NCBI GenBank assembly: GCA_030017355.1
Contig: JASEIR010000056.1
Location: 1 to 12,286, forward strand
Length of the DNA: 12,286 nt
Source of the DNA: Actinomycetota bacterium
GTDB taxonomy: Bacteria > Actinomycetota > Aquicultoria > Aquicultorales > Aquicultoraceae
Reading direction: 5' to 3'
Shown: piece by piece, positions 4,903 through 12,286 of the stretch
Layout: each line of letters opens with the position of its first letter
How positions within the stretch are numbered: the stretch's first letter is position 1
Translations under genes and position numbers: made by a program
The notes under the pieces: model-generated
Databases searched by the model: none
Seen by the model: the letters and a program-made list of their open reading frames with translations, nothing else
Told to the model about the DNA's origin: nothing

Positions 4903-6240
4903 TTGGTTTTGGTGTCGATCCCGTTCTTTAACGCTGTGAAGAGCATTTCAACGAGAGCGAAATTATTTTTCTATAGCGCGTATCTTGCGGCATTTGCAGT
5001 TCTGGTGTTTAGCTTGCTTGCTAAACCCAAATTGCCTTGGATGGAAGTCGCATTCTTTGCGTTGCTTATTTTTGTTGCAGATTCATTTGCTATCCAGCTT
5101 CCTAAAAAAGCTTTTATTACCGTAAGTTTTGCTATCATCTTTGCCGCGATTATCTTATTTGGACCTCTAGCAGCAGCAATAGCCTGCACTATAACTGTTT
5201 TTAATGTGAGCGATATCAGGAGAAAAATTCCCTGGTATAAGACCTTATTTAGTGCATGTAATTACATAGTTTCAGCATTTATAACTGGCCATACATATAT
5301 CCTAACTGGGGGAGTGGTTGGAAATGCAGCTTCATCTGCTTTTCCTTATATAATTATTCCGCTTGTTCTTTCTTGTGCAGTTTTCTTTATTATAAACACT
5401 GCACTGATTGCCTTGGCCGTAGCCCTTCTTTATGGTGAATCCGCAATCAACACCTGGCGATATGACTTTCAATGGCTTACACCAAACTATTTTGCTTTAG
5501 GAATACTTGGCTTTATTTTGGCGCAAATCTATGCCTCATCCGGGCCAATCAGCATAATCCTACTTGTCATCCCTCTTCTCATTGCACGGCAGACATTTAG
5601 TGTTTACATGAAGCTAAGGGGTGCTTATATTGACACAGTAAGCGCCCTGGTCCAAGCCCTTGAGGCTAAAGATCCCTATACACGGGGCCACTCAGAGCGT
5701 GTTGCAGAATATGCAGAGGCGATAGCAAAGGAACTTAAGTTGCCTGCTGAAAAAAGCGAAATACTACGCTATGCCGCCTTGCTTCATGATATAGGAAAAG
5801 TTGGAATTGCCCGCAAGGTTTTGAATAAGCCTGGAAGGCTTACTAACGAGGAGTATCGAAAAATTCAAGCTCATCCAAGAATCGGTGCTCAAATTATTGG
5901 GGACATCGACTTTCTAAAAGAGGCAGTTCCAGCTGTCTACTGCCACCACGAGCACTTAAACGGCGCAGGTTATGCACAAGGCTTATCAGGCGATGATATA
6001 CCGCTTTTAGCACGGATAATGACTGTTGCGGATAGCTTTGATGCCATGACATCAACTCGCTCTTATCGGCCAGCAATGAGTGTAGAAGATGCCGCAAAAG
6101 AGCTAATTGCTTGCAGCGGTAGGCAGTTTGATCCAAAAGTTGTAAAGGCCTTCATAAAGACCTTAAATATCTCGCTTGAGAATAACGAAAGGCTTGAAGA
6201 GGAGAAACAGTTAAGAATTGCAATTGAAGAGACAGTTTAG
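4903..6240 (+). CDS. Membrane-anchored HD-GYP domain protein (probable cyclic-di-GMP phosphodiesterase)
   Basis: Counted from TTG 4903, the protein has 445 residues. The first ~235 form a multi-helix membrane domain of about six to eight hydrophobic segments, probably sensory. A short coil (RGAYIDTVSALVQALEAKDPYTRGHSERV) leads into the HD-GYP domain. Metal-binding residues are present: the RGHSERV histidine, H295-D296 in LLHDIGKVGI, the histidine of AHPRIGAQII, HH 348-349 and D377 in VADSFDAMTSTRSYRP. The signature reads HHEHLNGAGYA (348-358), so the proline of GYP is alanine and D is N, while the rest of the domain looks intact. Such enzymes hydrolyse cyclic-di-GMP or cGAMP. The start is uncertain: TTG 4903, GTG 4912 and GTG 4936 are possible, none with an ideal ribosome site. 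It may be coupled to the upstream 26-codon frame. It overlaps the next gene. Confidence 0.9.
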   Translation: MVLVSIPFFNAVKSISTRAKLFFYSAYLAAFAVLVFSLLAKPKLPWMEVAFFALLIFVADSFAIQLPKKAFITVSFAIIFAAIILFGPLAAAIACTITVFNVSDIRRKIPWYKTLFSACNYIVSAFITGHTYILTGGVVGNAASSAFPYIIIPLVLSCAVFFIINTALIALAVALLYGESAINTWRYDFQWLTPNYFALGILGFILAQIYASSGPISIILLVIPLLIARQTFSVYMKLRGAYIDTVSALVQALEAKDPYTRGHSERVAEYAEAIAKELKLPAEKSEILRYAALLHDIGKVGIARKVLNKPGRLTNEEYRKIQAHPRIGAQIIGDIDFLKEAVPAVYCHHEHLNGAGYAQGLSGDDIPLLARIMTVADSFDAMTSTRSYRPAMSVEDAAKELIACSGRQFDPKVVKAFIKTLNISLENNERLEEEKQLRIAIEETV

Positions 6241-7462
6241 GGTTATATTATTGCAAATAATAAGCATACTATTTGGCTTAATTATCTTTGGGATGTTTTT
6301 GCCTAAGCTGATAGCTGTGCATTGGTTTAGCACGCTGCTATTTGGTATTGCTGTTGCTCTAAGCAGGCTGCTTGATATACAACTACCGCAGGGAGGAAAG
6401 CTGCATATTGATACTGCTGTTATAATCGCAAGCATTCTTTTATTCCCGCTGCAAGATGTCCTAGCCATTATTACAATTGGGATGCTGGGTTCAATGCTTC
6501 TTAAGCAGATTAGGCTGGGGTTTGGCAACGTTGCCTACCAGCTTTCCCTTAAGATAAATACTGCTTTTTTATCTGCAAATCTTTTTTATCTGGCTGGCGG
6601 AAGACCTGGAGCAGTCGAGCCATTTTTTGGGATTATGGCTATTCTTATACTATGCGCTACCTACTCTATAATTGATCAGTCATTCGATCGACTTGCGACG
6701 GCTTCAAATCGAGGCACGCCGTTTGTTCCTGCTTTACTTTCAGCAATCCACTTTCTTGGGCCTGTTTATCTTTCGCTCTCATCGCTTGGTGTTCTTCTTG
6801 CTGTAATGTATGGAGGCATGAAGTATTGGAGCCTTATCCTGTTTTTCTTACCGCTGCTTGTAACAAGACTTTCATTTAAATCTTTTTTGGATATAAGAAA
6901 TGTCTATCGTAAAACAATTGAGGCTTTAGCAAACGCAATTGAAGCTCAAAATCCAAGCAGGCATGGCCATGGACGTCGGGTTGCAAATTATGCAATAGAT
7001 ATTGCAAAGGAACTTGGAATACATGGGCGCGACCTTGAGCTAATTGGGTATGCTGCACTTTTACATGATATAGGTATGCTTGGTGTTGACGAGGATTCAC
7101 TTGATCACCTGCTCGAGCAGGCAAGCACGCGTGATGGTGCAGCACCTCATGCTCTAATTGGAGCCGAGATTGTTGAGCAAGTTGATTTTCTCAAAGATGC
7201 AGCAGATATGATTCGAAAACATCATTATCCAGTCAAGAGGAAAAGAGCTAGTGAAAAAATCCCAATTGGCGCAAGAATTATAAATGTTGCAAGCTATTTT
7301 GATAAGCTTACGAAAACTGATATACCAGATGAAAGGCTAACAGCCTATCAAGCAATAAGCAGGATAAAGAAAGAACAAGGAATCACGTTTGATCCAAGGG
7401 TCGTCAGAGCATTGATTAGCGTAATGCGTAAACAGGGAAAACTCATGGATTTTGTAAGCTGA
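6218..7462 (+). CDS. Membrane-anchored degenerate HD-GYP paralogue
   Basis: From TTG 6218 the protein has 414 residues, with the same layout as its upstream neighbour: membrane helices (about 1-215), then RNVYRKTIEALANAIEAQNPSRHGHGRRV leading into an HD domain. The two also share motifs in the membrane part (DIQLPQ…AVIIASILLF versus AIQLPK…AIIFAAIILF), so they look like a tandem duplication. H283-D284 (LLHDIGMLG) and HH 335-336 remain. The stretch after HH, YPVKRKRASEKIP, lacks the E…DG.GYP signature, and the usual VAD metal ligand is S359 (NVASYFDKL). Catalysis is therefore doubtful, and a regulatory or partner role for the first protein is more likely. TTG 6218 or 6224 would overlap the upstream stop. 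TTG 6251 has AGGG (6239-6242) eight bases before it and is also plausible. Confidence 0.85.
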   Translation: MQLKRQFRVILLQIISILFGLIIFGMFLPKLIAVHWFSTLLFGIAVALSRLLDIQLPQGGKLHIDTAVIIASILLFPLQDVLAIITIGMLGSMLLKQIRLGFGNVAYQLSLKINTAFLSANLFYLAGGRPGAVEPFFGIMAILILCATYSIIDQSFDRLATASNRGTPFVPALLSAIHFLGPVYLSLSSLGVLLAVMYGGMKYWSLILFFLPLLVTRLSFKSFLDIRNVYRKTIEALANAIEAQNPSRHGHGRRVANYAIDIAKELGIHGRDLELIGYAALLHDIGMLGVDEDSLDHLLEQASTRDGAAPHALIGAEIVEQVDFLKDAADMIRKHHYPVKRKRASEKIPIGARIINVASYFDKLTKTDIPDERLTAYQAISRIKKEQGITFDPRVVRALISVMRKQGKLMDFVS

Positions 7463-7464
7463 AC

Positions 7465-7529
7465 ACCACTTTTGCTTCTGGTGAAACATATAAATTTATC
7501 GCCATCCCCTGGAAAGTGCTAAAAGTGGT
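7465..7529 (+). repeat. 9-bp inverted repeat upstream of secA
   Basis: ACCACTTTT (7465-7473) is the exact reverse complement of AAAAGTGGT (7521-7529). The arms are 47 bases apart, so the pair could close a long stem or act as a spaced operator. The right arm overlaps the first copy of the direct repeat. Confidence 0.5.
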
Positions 7530-7579
7530 ATTGCTCCGACAATCTTTTCCTGTGACCATCCCCGAAAAAAGTGTTAAAA
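7502..7579 (+). promoter_or_regulatory. Duplicated motif CCATCCCC-N-AAAGTGYTAAAA, candidate secA promoter(s)
   Basis: Two near-identical copies lie at 7502-7524 and 7556-7579, spaced 54-55 bases. Each has CCATCCCC, three or four variable bases, then AAAGTG, C or T, and TAAAA. The second copy reads TGTTAAAAT (7572-7580), a good extended -10, with a weak -35 (TGTGAC, 7551-7556). The first copy reads TGCTAAAAG. They could be tandem promoters or regulator sites for the secA-prfB transcript. Sequence alone does not say which. Confidence 0.4.
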
Positions 7580-7633
7580 TACCGAACAGAGACCAGAAAC
7601 AAGACTCGAAAATCGAAGGTGGAGTTGAATAAT

Positions 7634-10168
7634 TTGTTTGGTTTACTAGAGCGCGTTCTCCGGATGGGAGAGGGCAAGAAATTAAAAATGCTTGAAGAGA
7701 AAGTGGAGATGGTAAATGCCTGGGAGCCTGAGGTCTTAAGGCTAACTGACGCTGAACTTAGAGCAAAGACAGCGGAGTTTAAGCAAAGGCTTGCTGATGG
7801 TGAGAGCCTAGACGACCTTCTTCCCGAGGCGTTTGCCGTTGTGCGTGAGGCCGCAAAACGTGTTTTATCAATGCGTCACTTTGATGTTCAGATAATGGGT
7901 GGCATAGTCCTTCACGAGGGCAAGATTGCAGAGATGAAGACTGGTGAAGGAAAAACTCTTGTAGCGACCCTTCCAGCTTATCTAAATGCTCTCTCCGGCA
8001 AAGGTGTACATATTGTAACAGTTAATGATTATCTAGCCAAAAGAGATAGCGAGTGGATGGGCAAGATTTATGAATTTCTAGGGCTTAAAGTTGGACTTAT
8101 TCAGGCTGAGATGCCCCAAAATGAGAGGCGAGAGGCTTATCTAGCAGATATTACTTACGGCACAAACAACGAATTTGGTTTTGACTATTTGCGCGACAAT
8201 ATGGTAACGCATATAAGCGAGCGCGTGCAGCGGGGTCATCATTATGCAATAGTTGACGAAGTAGACAGCATTCTCATAGATGAAGCTAGAACGCCTCTAA
8301 TTATTTCTGGCCAGCCTGAAAAATCCGCTGATACCTACTATACTTTTGCAAGAATTGTTCCAAAGTTAAAGAAGGGTGTTGATTATGAAGTTGATGAAAA
8401 GCACCGCACCGTTGCAGTAACTGAAGAAGGAGTTGCAAAAGTTGAGAGTGCGCTTGGTATTGATAACCTTTACGATCATGTAAATAGCCAGCTGGTAAAC
8501 CATCTGCAGCAGGCCTTGCGAGCTCACGCGCTGTTTAAGAAAGATGTTGATTACATCGTAAAAGATGGCGAGGTAATCATTGTTGATGAATTTACCGGTC
8601 GCTTAATGATTGGTAGAAGGTACAGCGAAGGCTTGCATCAGGCAATTGAAGCCAAAGAAGGTGTGAGGATTCGCGAAGAAAATCAGACGCTTGCAACCAT
8701 TACCCTTCAGAACTATTTCCGAATGTATGAAAAGCTTGCTGGTATGACAGGTACAGCTGCTACTGAGGCAGACGAGTTCATGCACATATATAAGCTTGAA
8801 ACGGTTGTCATTCCAACCAACATGCCAATGATCAGAGTTGACCTGCCTGATGTCATTTATAAAACTGAAGACGCCAAGTTTAAGGCGGTAATAAACGATA
8901 TTGTGGAGCGGCATAAGCGTGGCCAGCCAGTCTTGGTTGGCACTGTCTCTATCGAAAAGAGCGAGCGGCTATCAAGCATGCTTAAGAGAAGAGGCATTCC
9001 TCATGAGGTGTTAAACGCCAAGTATCATGAGAGAGAAGCTGAAATCATTGCTCAGGCCGGCAAGAAAGGTGCGGTTACAATTGCAACCAATATGGCCGGC
9101 CGAGGCGTTGACATAATACTTGGCGGAAATCCGCCAGACCCAGTGGAGGCTGAAGAGGTAAAACAAGCTGGAGGTCTTCATGTTATTGGTACTGAGCGCC
9201 ATGAGGCAAGACGAATTGATAACCAGCTGAGGGGTCGTTCAGGTCGGCAGGGAGACCCAGGATCTAGCCAATTTTATCTATCAACCGAGGATGACCTGAT
9301 GAGGCTTTTTGCAGCAGATAGAATTGGCAGGATTATGGAGCGGCTTGGTCTTCCGGAGGACCAGCCAATCGAGCACAGCTTGATTACAAAATCAATTGAA
9401 ACTGCTCAAAAGCAGGTAGAAGCACAGAATTTCAGCATACGAAAGCACGTTCTTGAATATGACGACGTTATGAATAAGCAGCGCGAGGTTATATACGAGG
9501 AGCGTTACCGCGTTCTAGTCGGAGAAGATTTGCGCGAGCGCGTGCTAAGCATGATTGATGACGTAATGGGCCAAGTAGTTTCCGTATTTACTGCTGAGTC
9601 AAACTATCCCGAGGAGTGGGACTGGGATGGCTTGCTAAAATATGTTAATCAAATATTCCCGCTTGATTGGGATAAAGACTCAATTGATATAACTGCGATG
9701 ACCCGGGAGAGCCTAACAGAGAAGCTCGTAGAATCTGCAAAGGCTAGATATGAGCAGCGTGAAGCAGAGCTTGGTCCAGAGCTTATGCGTGATCTTGAGC
9801 GTTTAGTTATGCTTGAAGTAATTGATAGCAAGTGGAGAGAACATCTTTATGAAATGGATTATCTAAAAGAAGGAATAGGTCTAAGAGCAATAGGGCAGAG
9901 AGATCCTCTGATTGAGTATAAATCCGAAGCTTTTGACATGTTCCAGGCTATGATTGAGGGCATTAAAGAGGATGTCTTAAGTTACATGTTCCATGTGCAG
10001 GTGGTTCGAGAAGAGCCGGTAAGGCAAAAGAAAAAAGTTGTAGCAACAAATGCAAGCGCAAGTTCAGAGCCGCCAAAGCCTAGAAGAAATGAAAATAAAG
10101 TAGGAAGAAACGACCCTTGCCCATGCGGAAGCGGCAAGAAGTATAAGAAATGTTGTGGAAGTAACTGA
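7634..10168 (+). CDS. secA: Preprotein translocase subunit SecA
   Basis: SecA is the ATPase motor that drives unfolded preproteins through SecYEG at the inner membrane. From TTG 7634 it has 844 residues. Visible parts are Walker A MKTGEGKT (GEGKT at 104-108), helicase block THISERVQRG, DEVD (208-211), MAGRGVDIILGG, the GTERHEARRIDNQLRGRSGRQGDPGSSQFYLSTEDD motif, the scaffold and helical-wing regions, and the C-terminal zinc motif with Cys 829, 831, 840 and 841 (CxCx8CC) that binds SecB or phospholipid. TTG 7634 gives FGLLERVLRMGEGKKL, matching family N-termini, with AAGGTGGAG (7616-7624) nine bases upstream. GTG 7571 would add 21 unusual basic residues, and TTG 7625 sits too close to the ribosome site. 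prfB starts 11 bases after the stop, and the pair is a conserved operon. All key motifs are intact. Confidence 0.97.
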   Translation: MFGLLERVLRMGEGKKLKMLEEKVEMVNAWEPEVLRLTDAELRAKTAEFKQRLADGESLDDLLPEAFAVVREAAKRVLSMRHFDVQIMGGIVLHEGKIAEMKTGEGKTLVATLPAYLNALSGKGVHIVTVNDYLAKRDSEWMGKIYEFLGLKVGLIQAEMPQNERREAYLADITYGTNNEFGFDYLRDNMVTHISERVQRGHHYAIVDEVDSILIDEARTPLIISGQPEKSADTYYTFARIVPKLKKGVDYEVDEKHRTVAVTEEGVAKVESALGIDNLYDHVNSQLVNHLQQALRAHALFKKDVDYIVKDGEVIIVDEFTGRLMIGRRYSEGLHQAIEAKEGVRIREENQTLATITLQNYFRMYEKLAGMTGTAATEADEFMHIYKLETVVIPTNMPMIRVDLPDVIYKTEDAKFKAVINDIVERHKRGQPVLVGTVSIEKSERLSSMLKRRGIPHEVLNAKYHEREAEIIAQAGKKGAVTIATNMAGRGVDIILGGNPPDPVEAEEVKQAGGLHVIGTERHEARRIDNQLRGRSGRQGDPGSSQFYLSTEDDLMRLFAADRIGRIMERLGLPEDQPIEHSLITKSIETAQKQVEAQNFSIRKHVLEYDDVMNKQREVIYEERYRVLVGEDLRERVLSMIDDVMGQVVSVFTAESNYPEEWDWDGLLKYVNQIFPLDWDKDSIDITAMTRESLTEKLVESAKARYEQREAELGPELMRDLERLVMLEVIDSKWREHLYEMDYLKEGIGLRAIGQRDPLIEYKSEAFDMFQAMIEGIKEDVLSYMFHVQVVREEPVRQKKKVVATNASASSEPPKPRRNENKVGRNDPCPCGSGKKYKKCCGSN

Positions 10169-10179
10169 GGTGGGCTTGA

Positions 10180-11287
10180 TTGATTATAGACTATAGTGAT
10201 GAAATACGTGAGCTAAAAGACAAGATAGATCAAATAAAGGACTATCTTTGACATAGAAGGGAAAAGAGAAGAAGTAAGAAAGCTTGAAAAAGAAGCAAGC
10301 GAGCCCGGCTTTTGGGATAACCCAGAAGCAGCTCAGAAAATTATGTCAAAGCTTAGCGATATAAAAGATGATATTGAGACTTGGGAACAGGTAAGCAGCG
10401 AGACCGAGGAACTTCAAATTATGAACGAGCTCTCAGTCTCAGAGAGCGACGAACCTCTAAATGCCGAAGTCGGCAACCTTCTAGAACTTCTAAGAAGAAG
10501 AGTTGAGGATCTAGAGCTTAGAAGCTGGTTTACAGACCCCATGGATAGCCACAGCGCAATTGTTACTATCCATCCAGGAGCTGGTGGCACGGAATCGCAG
10601 GATTGGGCTGAGATGTTGATGCGCATGGTTGTCCAATGGGCACGGCGTAAAGGATTTGGCATTAGCATAAATGAATACATGCCAGGAGAGGAAGCTGGCA
10701 TAAAAACAGCAACACTGACCATCGATGGCAAGTATGCCTATGGTTTTCTTCAAGCTGAGCGTGGAGTTCACCGGTTGGTAAGAATCTCTCCATTTGATTA
10801 CAGCAGCAGGAGGCACACCTCTTTCGCATCGGTTGATGTTATTCCCAAAGTTGACGAGGAAGTTGAGATAACCATTGATCCATCTGAGATACGTGTGGAG
10901 ACTTTTAGGGCAACAGGTGCTGGTGGGCAGCATGTAAATGTAACCGATTCGGCAGTAAGGATAACGCATCTGCCGACAGGAATTGTTGTCCAATGCCAAA
11001 ACGAGCGATCACAGATAAAAAATAAAGAGACCGCTCTTGTAATTCTTAAAGCCAGGTTATATGAGCGCATTCAGGAAGAGAAGGCAAGGGAAGAAGCTGA
11101 GCGGCACAAGCAGAAAAAAGAAATTGCTTGGGGCAGCCAAATCAGGTCTTATGTGCTTCATCCATACCAATTGGTAAAGGACCATCGAACAGGGCTTGAG
11201 AAGGGAGATGTACAGGCTGTCCTTGATGGCGACCTTGATGATTTTATTGTTAGTTACCATAGAAAAAGAGTTTTGGAGGCAGAATAG
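10180..11287 (+). CDS. prfB: Peptide chain release factor 2, expressed by programmed +1 frameshift
   Basis: RF2 recognises UGA and UAA and triggers peptide release. The first frame runs from TTG 10180 (in-frame TGA directly before it; GAGGTGGG at 10167-10174) for 23 codons to TGA 10249-10251. The CTT TGA C slip site (10246-10252), with AAGGA (10237-10241) as internal Shine-Dalgarno, moves ribosomes +1. The coding parts are therefore 10180-10248 and 10250-11287, 368 residues in total. The second frame continues LDIEGKREEVRKLEKEASEPGFWD. The anticodon-like tripeptide SPF is at 203-205 and the catalytic GGQ at 248-250 (TGAGGQHVNVTD). Starting at the internal ATG 10343 would lose about 55 residues. 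Low RF2 raises frameshifting, giving autoregulation. The gene is in an operon with secA upstream and the PHP gene five bases downstream. Confidence 0.96.
10237..10252 (+). promoter_or_regulatory. prfB programmed +1 frameshift site
   Basis: The RNA reads AAGGA-CUAU-CUU-UGA-C. The AAGGA acts as internal Shine-Dalgarno four bases before CUU, and UGA followed by C is a slowly terminating stop. This is the conserved RF2 autoregulatory arrangement. Both flanking frames encode RF2 sequence, which confirms it. Confidence 0.95.
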
Positions 11288-11292
11288 AATCT

Positions 11293-12027
11293 ATGAAGAT
11301 AGAAGCAGACCTACATGTCCATACGGTTGCAAGTGGCCATGCTTTTAGCACGGTTGGCGAAATTATCAGCGAAGCTGCCAAAAAGGGCTTGAAGATGGTT
11401 GCTATCACGGACCATGGCCCTGGTTTGCCTGGCGGCGCGCACCCTTATCACTTCTGGAACCTTCGAATTTTGCCGCCTGAGCTAAACGGCGTTCGAATTT
11501 TAAAAGGCATTGAGGCAAATATAATGAACGCAGATGCAGACCTTGATTTAGGTGTCGATTATCTGCAAAACTTGGAAATTGTTCATGTTGGTTTTCACCC
11601 AAGCTGTGGATATGTAAGTGGCTCTGCTAAGCAAAATACATCTGTTCTAATCAAAGCCATGGATAATCCATTCGTCGACTTTGTGGTTCATCCTGGAAAT
11701 GCAAAGTTTCCTATTGATCCTGAAGCGCTGGTTGAAGCAGCCCTGGAAAAGGGCGTTGCGCTTGAGATTAATAATAGCTCGTTTTTGCCAACCAGCAGCC
11801 GTGAATCTGCGCACGATTTTGATCTGTCCGTTGCAAGTTTAGCAGCTGAAAAGGGATTGCCTGTTATTTTAAGCAGCGATGCCCATCTTTACACGCAAGT
11901 TGGCGTGGTAGATGAGGCAATGAAAATAGCGATGGATGCTGGTGTAAAATCTGAGCAGGTTCTAAATACGTCGGTCTCAAAAGTTCTTGATTATTTAACA
12001 AAAAGAAGAAACCAGCGCCTCAAATAA
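11293..12027 (+). CDS. PHP-domain phosphoesterase (YcdX-like)
   Basis: The protein has 244 residues and is a stand-alone PHP domain, the trinuclear-metal phosphoesterase fold also found in histidinol phosphatase and YcdX. Metal-ligand motifs are in family order: DLHVHT (H8, H10), SGHAFS (H16), ITDHGP (D40, H41), KGIEANI, VHVGFHP, VVHPGN, ALEINNSS and ILSSDAHLY. The SGHAFST and TDHGPGLPGGAHPYHF signatures match the YcdX subgroup better than HisK. No polymerase or other domain is attached. GGAGG (11275-11279), inside the end of prfB, is 13 bases from ATG 11293, and prfB stops at 11287, so translation is likely coupled. The substrate is unknown; a phosphate monoester is likely. Confidence 0.9.
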   Translation: MKIEADLHVHTVASGHAFSTVGEIISEAAKKGLKMVAITDHGPGLPGGAHPYHFWNLRILPPELNGVRILKGIEANIMNADADLDLGVDYLQNLEIVHVGFHPSCGYVSGSAKQNTSVLIKAMDNPFVDFVVHPGNAKFPIDPEALVEAALEKGVALEINNSSFLPTSSRESAHDFDLSVASLAAEKGLPVILSSDAHLYTQVGVVDEAMKIAMDAGVKSEQVLNTSVSKVLDYLTKRRNQRLK

Positions 12028-12108
12028 GCTGTTAGATGAGACTTGAAATATAAAATTCCAAACTAACGCATATAAAGGCTAGGGTGAATATTGCCCCAAG
12101 GGGGTGGC

Positions 12109-12286
12109 ATGGTGATAGAAAAAGTAAAAGCCTATCGCAATCTGCTGCGTGAATATGCTGGCATTACAATTGGCGTAATAATAATTGCCATTGCTTTAAA
12201 CATGTTTCTTATACCTAACAGGCTTGCGGCAGGCGGCGTTAGCGGGCTCTCAACCGTTCTTTTTTACAAGCTTGGATTTCCGGTTG
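12109..12286 (+). CDS. YitT-family membrane protein, N-terminal part (3' end outside window)
   Basis: The frame runs to the window edge, giving about 59 residues. After a short basic start (VIEKVKAYRNLLREY), helix 1, AGITIGVIIIAIALNMFLIPN, and the signature RLAAGGVSGLSTVLFYKLG identify the YitT (DUF161/DUF2179) family of multi-helix membrane proteins, whose function is poorly known. The start is ATG 12109 or GTG 12112. AGGGGGT (12099-12105) is three and six bases upstream respectively, which slightly favours GTG. The gap from the PHP gene is about 80 bases with no clear terminator. A YitT-like gene near prfB is also known in Bacillus (recalled). Confidence 0.88.
   Translation, partial: MVIEKVKAYRNLLREYAGITIGVIIIAIALNMFLIPNRLAAGGVSGLSTVLFYKLGFPV

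Overview
The window is a gene-dense bacterial chromosome segment of moderate GC, with frequent GTG and TTG starts, strong Shine-Dalgarno sites and an RF2 gene carrying the programmed +1 frameshift. It holds a comF, hpf, secA, prfB backbone with a YitT-family gene further downstream. From memory, this order resembles the Bacillus subtilis comFC / yvyD(hpf) / secA / prfB / yvjA neighbourhood. Two large membrane HD-domain proteins between hpf and secA are unusual there. I infer an anaerobic or environmental Gram-positive lineage (Firmicutes-like, or a deep Actinomycetota group). Sequence alone does not settle which.

Layout: 1-219 is the 3' end of mtnA (methionine salvage). It is followed at once by an AEC-family transporter whose first membrane helix lies upstream of its first ATG. 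Between the convergent transporter and comF genes (1147-1458) lies a GC-richer element with 13-bp inverted terminal repeats, internal hairpins and a 16-bp tandem repeat. comF (minus) and a cold-shock protein gene (plus) diverge from an AT-rich intergenic region. The cold-shock leader can form an 8-bp plus 9-bp H-type pseudoknot that ends just before the ribosome binding site. A strong terminator closes the csp gene.

After a 340-base gap comes hpf (long ribosome hibernation factor), then a 49-residue membrane miniprotein and an unrecognised 211-residue protein with an internal repeat. A leader with two mutually exclusive hairpins and a 26-residue hydrophobic ORF precedes two tandem, overlapping membrane HD-GYP-type genes. 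The first looks catalytically competent, with GYA in place of GYP. The second has lost the motif and a metal-ligand aspartate. A short intergenic region with a duplicated 23/24-bp motif precedes secA, prfB (frameshifted), a PHP-domain phosphoesterase and the start of a YitT-family membrane protein.

Together the genes cover protein export (SecA), termination (RF2), ribosome dormancy (HPF), cold/stress response (Csp), DNA-uptake-related ComF and probable cyclic-di-GMP turnover. The most interesting material is non-coding: the csp pseudoknot, the switch-like leader before the HD-GYP pair, the structured element at 1147-1458 and the repeat upstream of secA.
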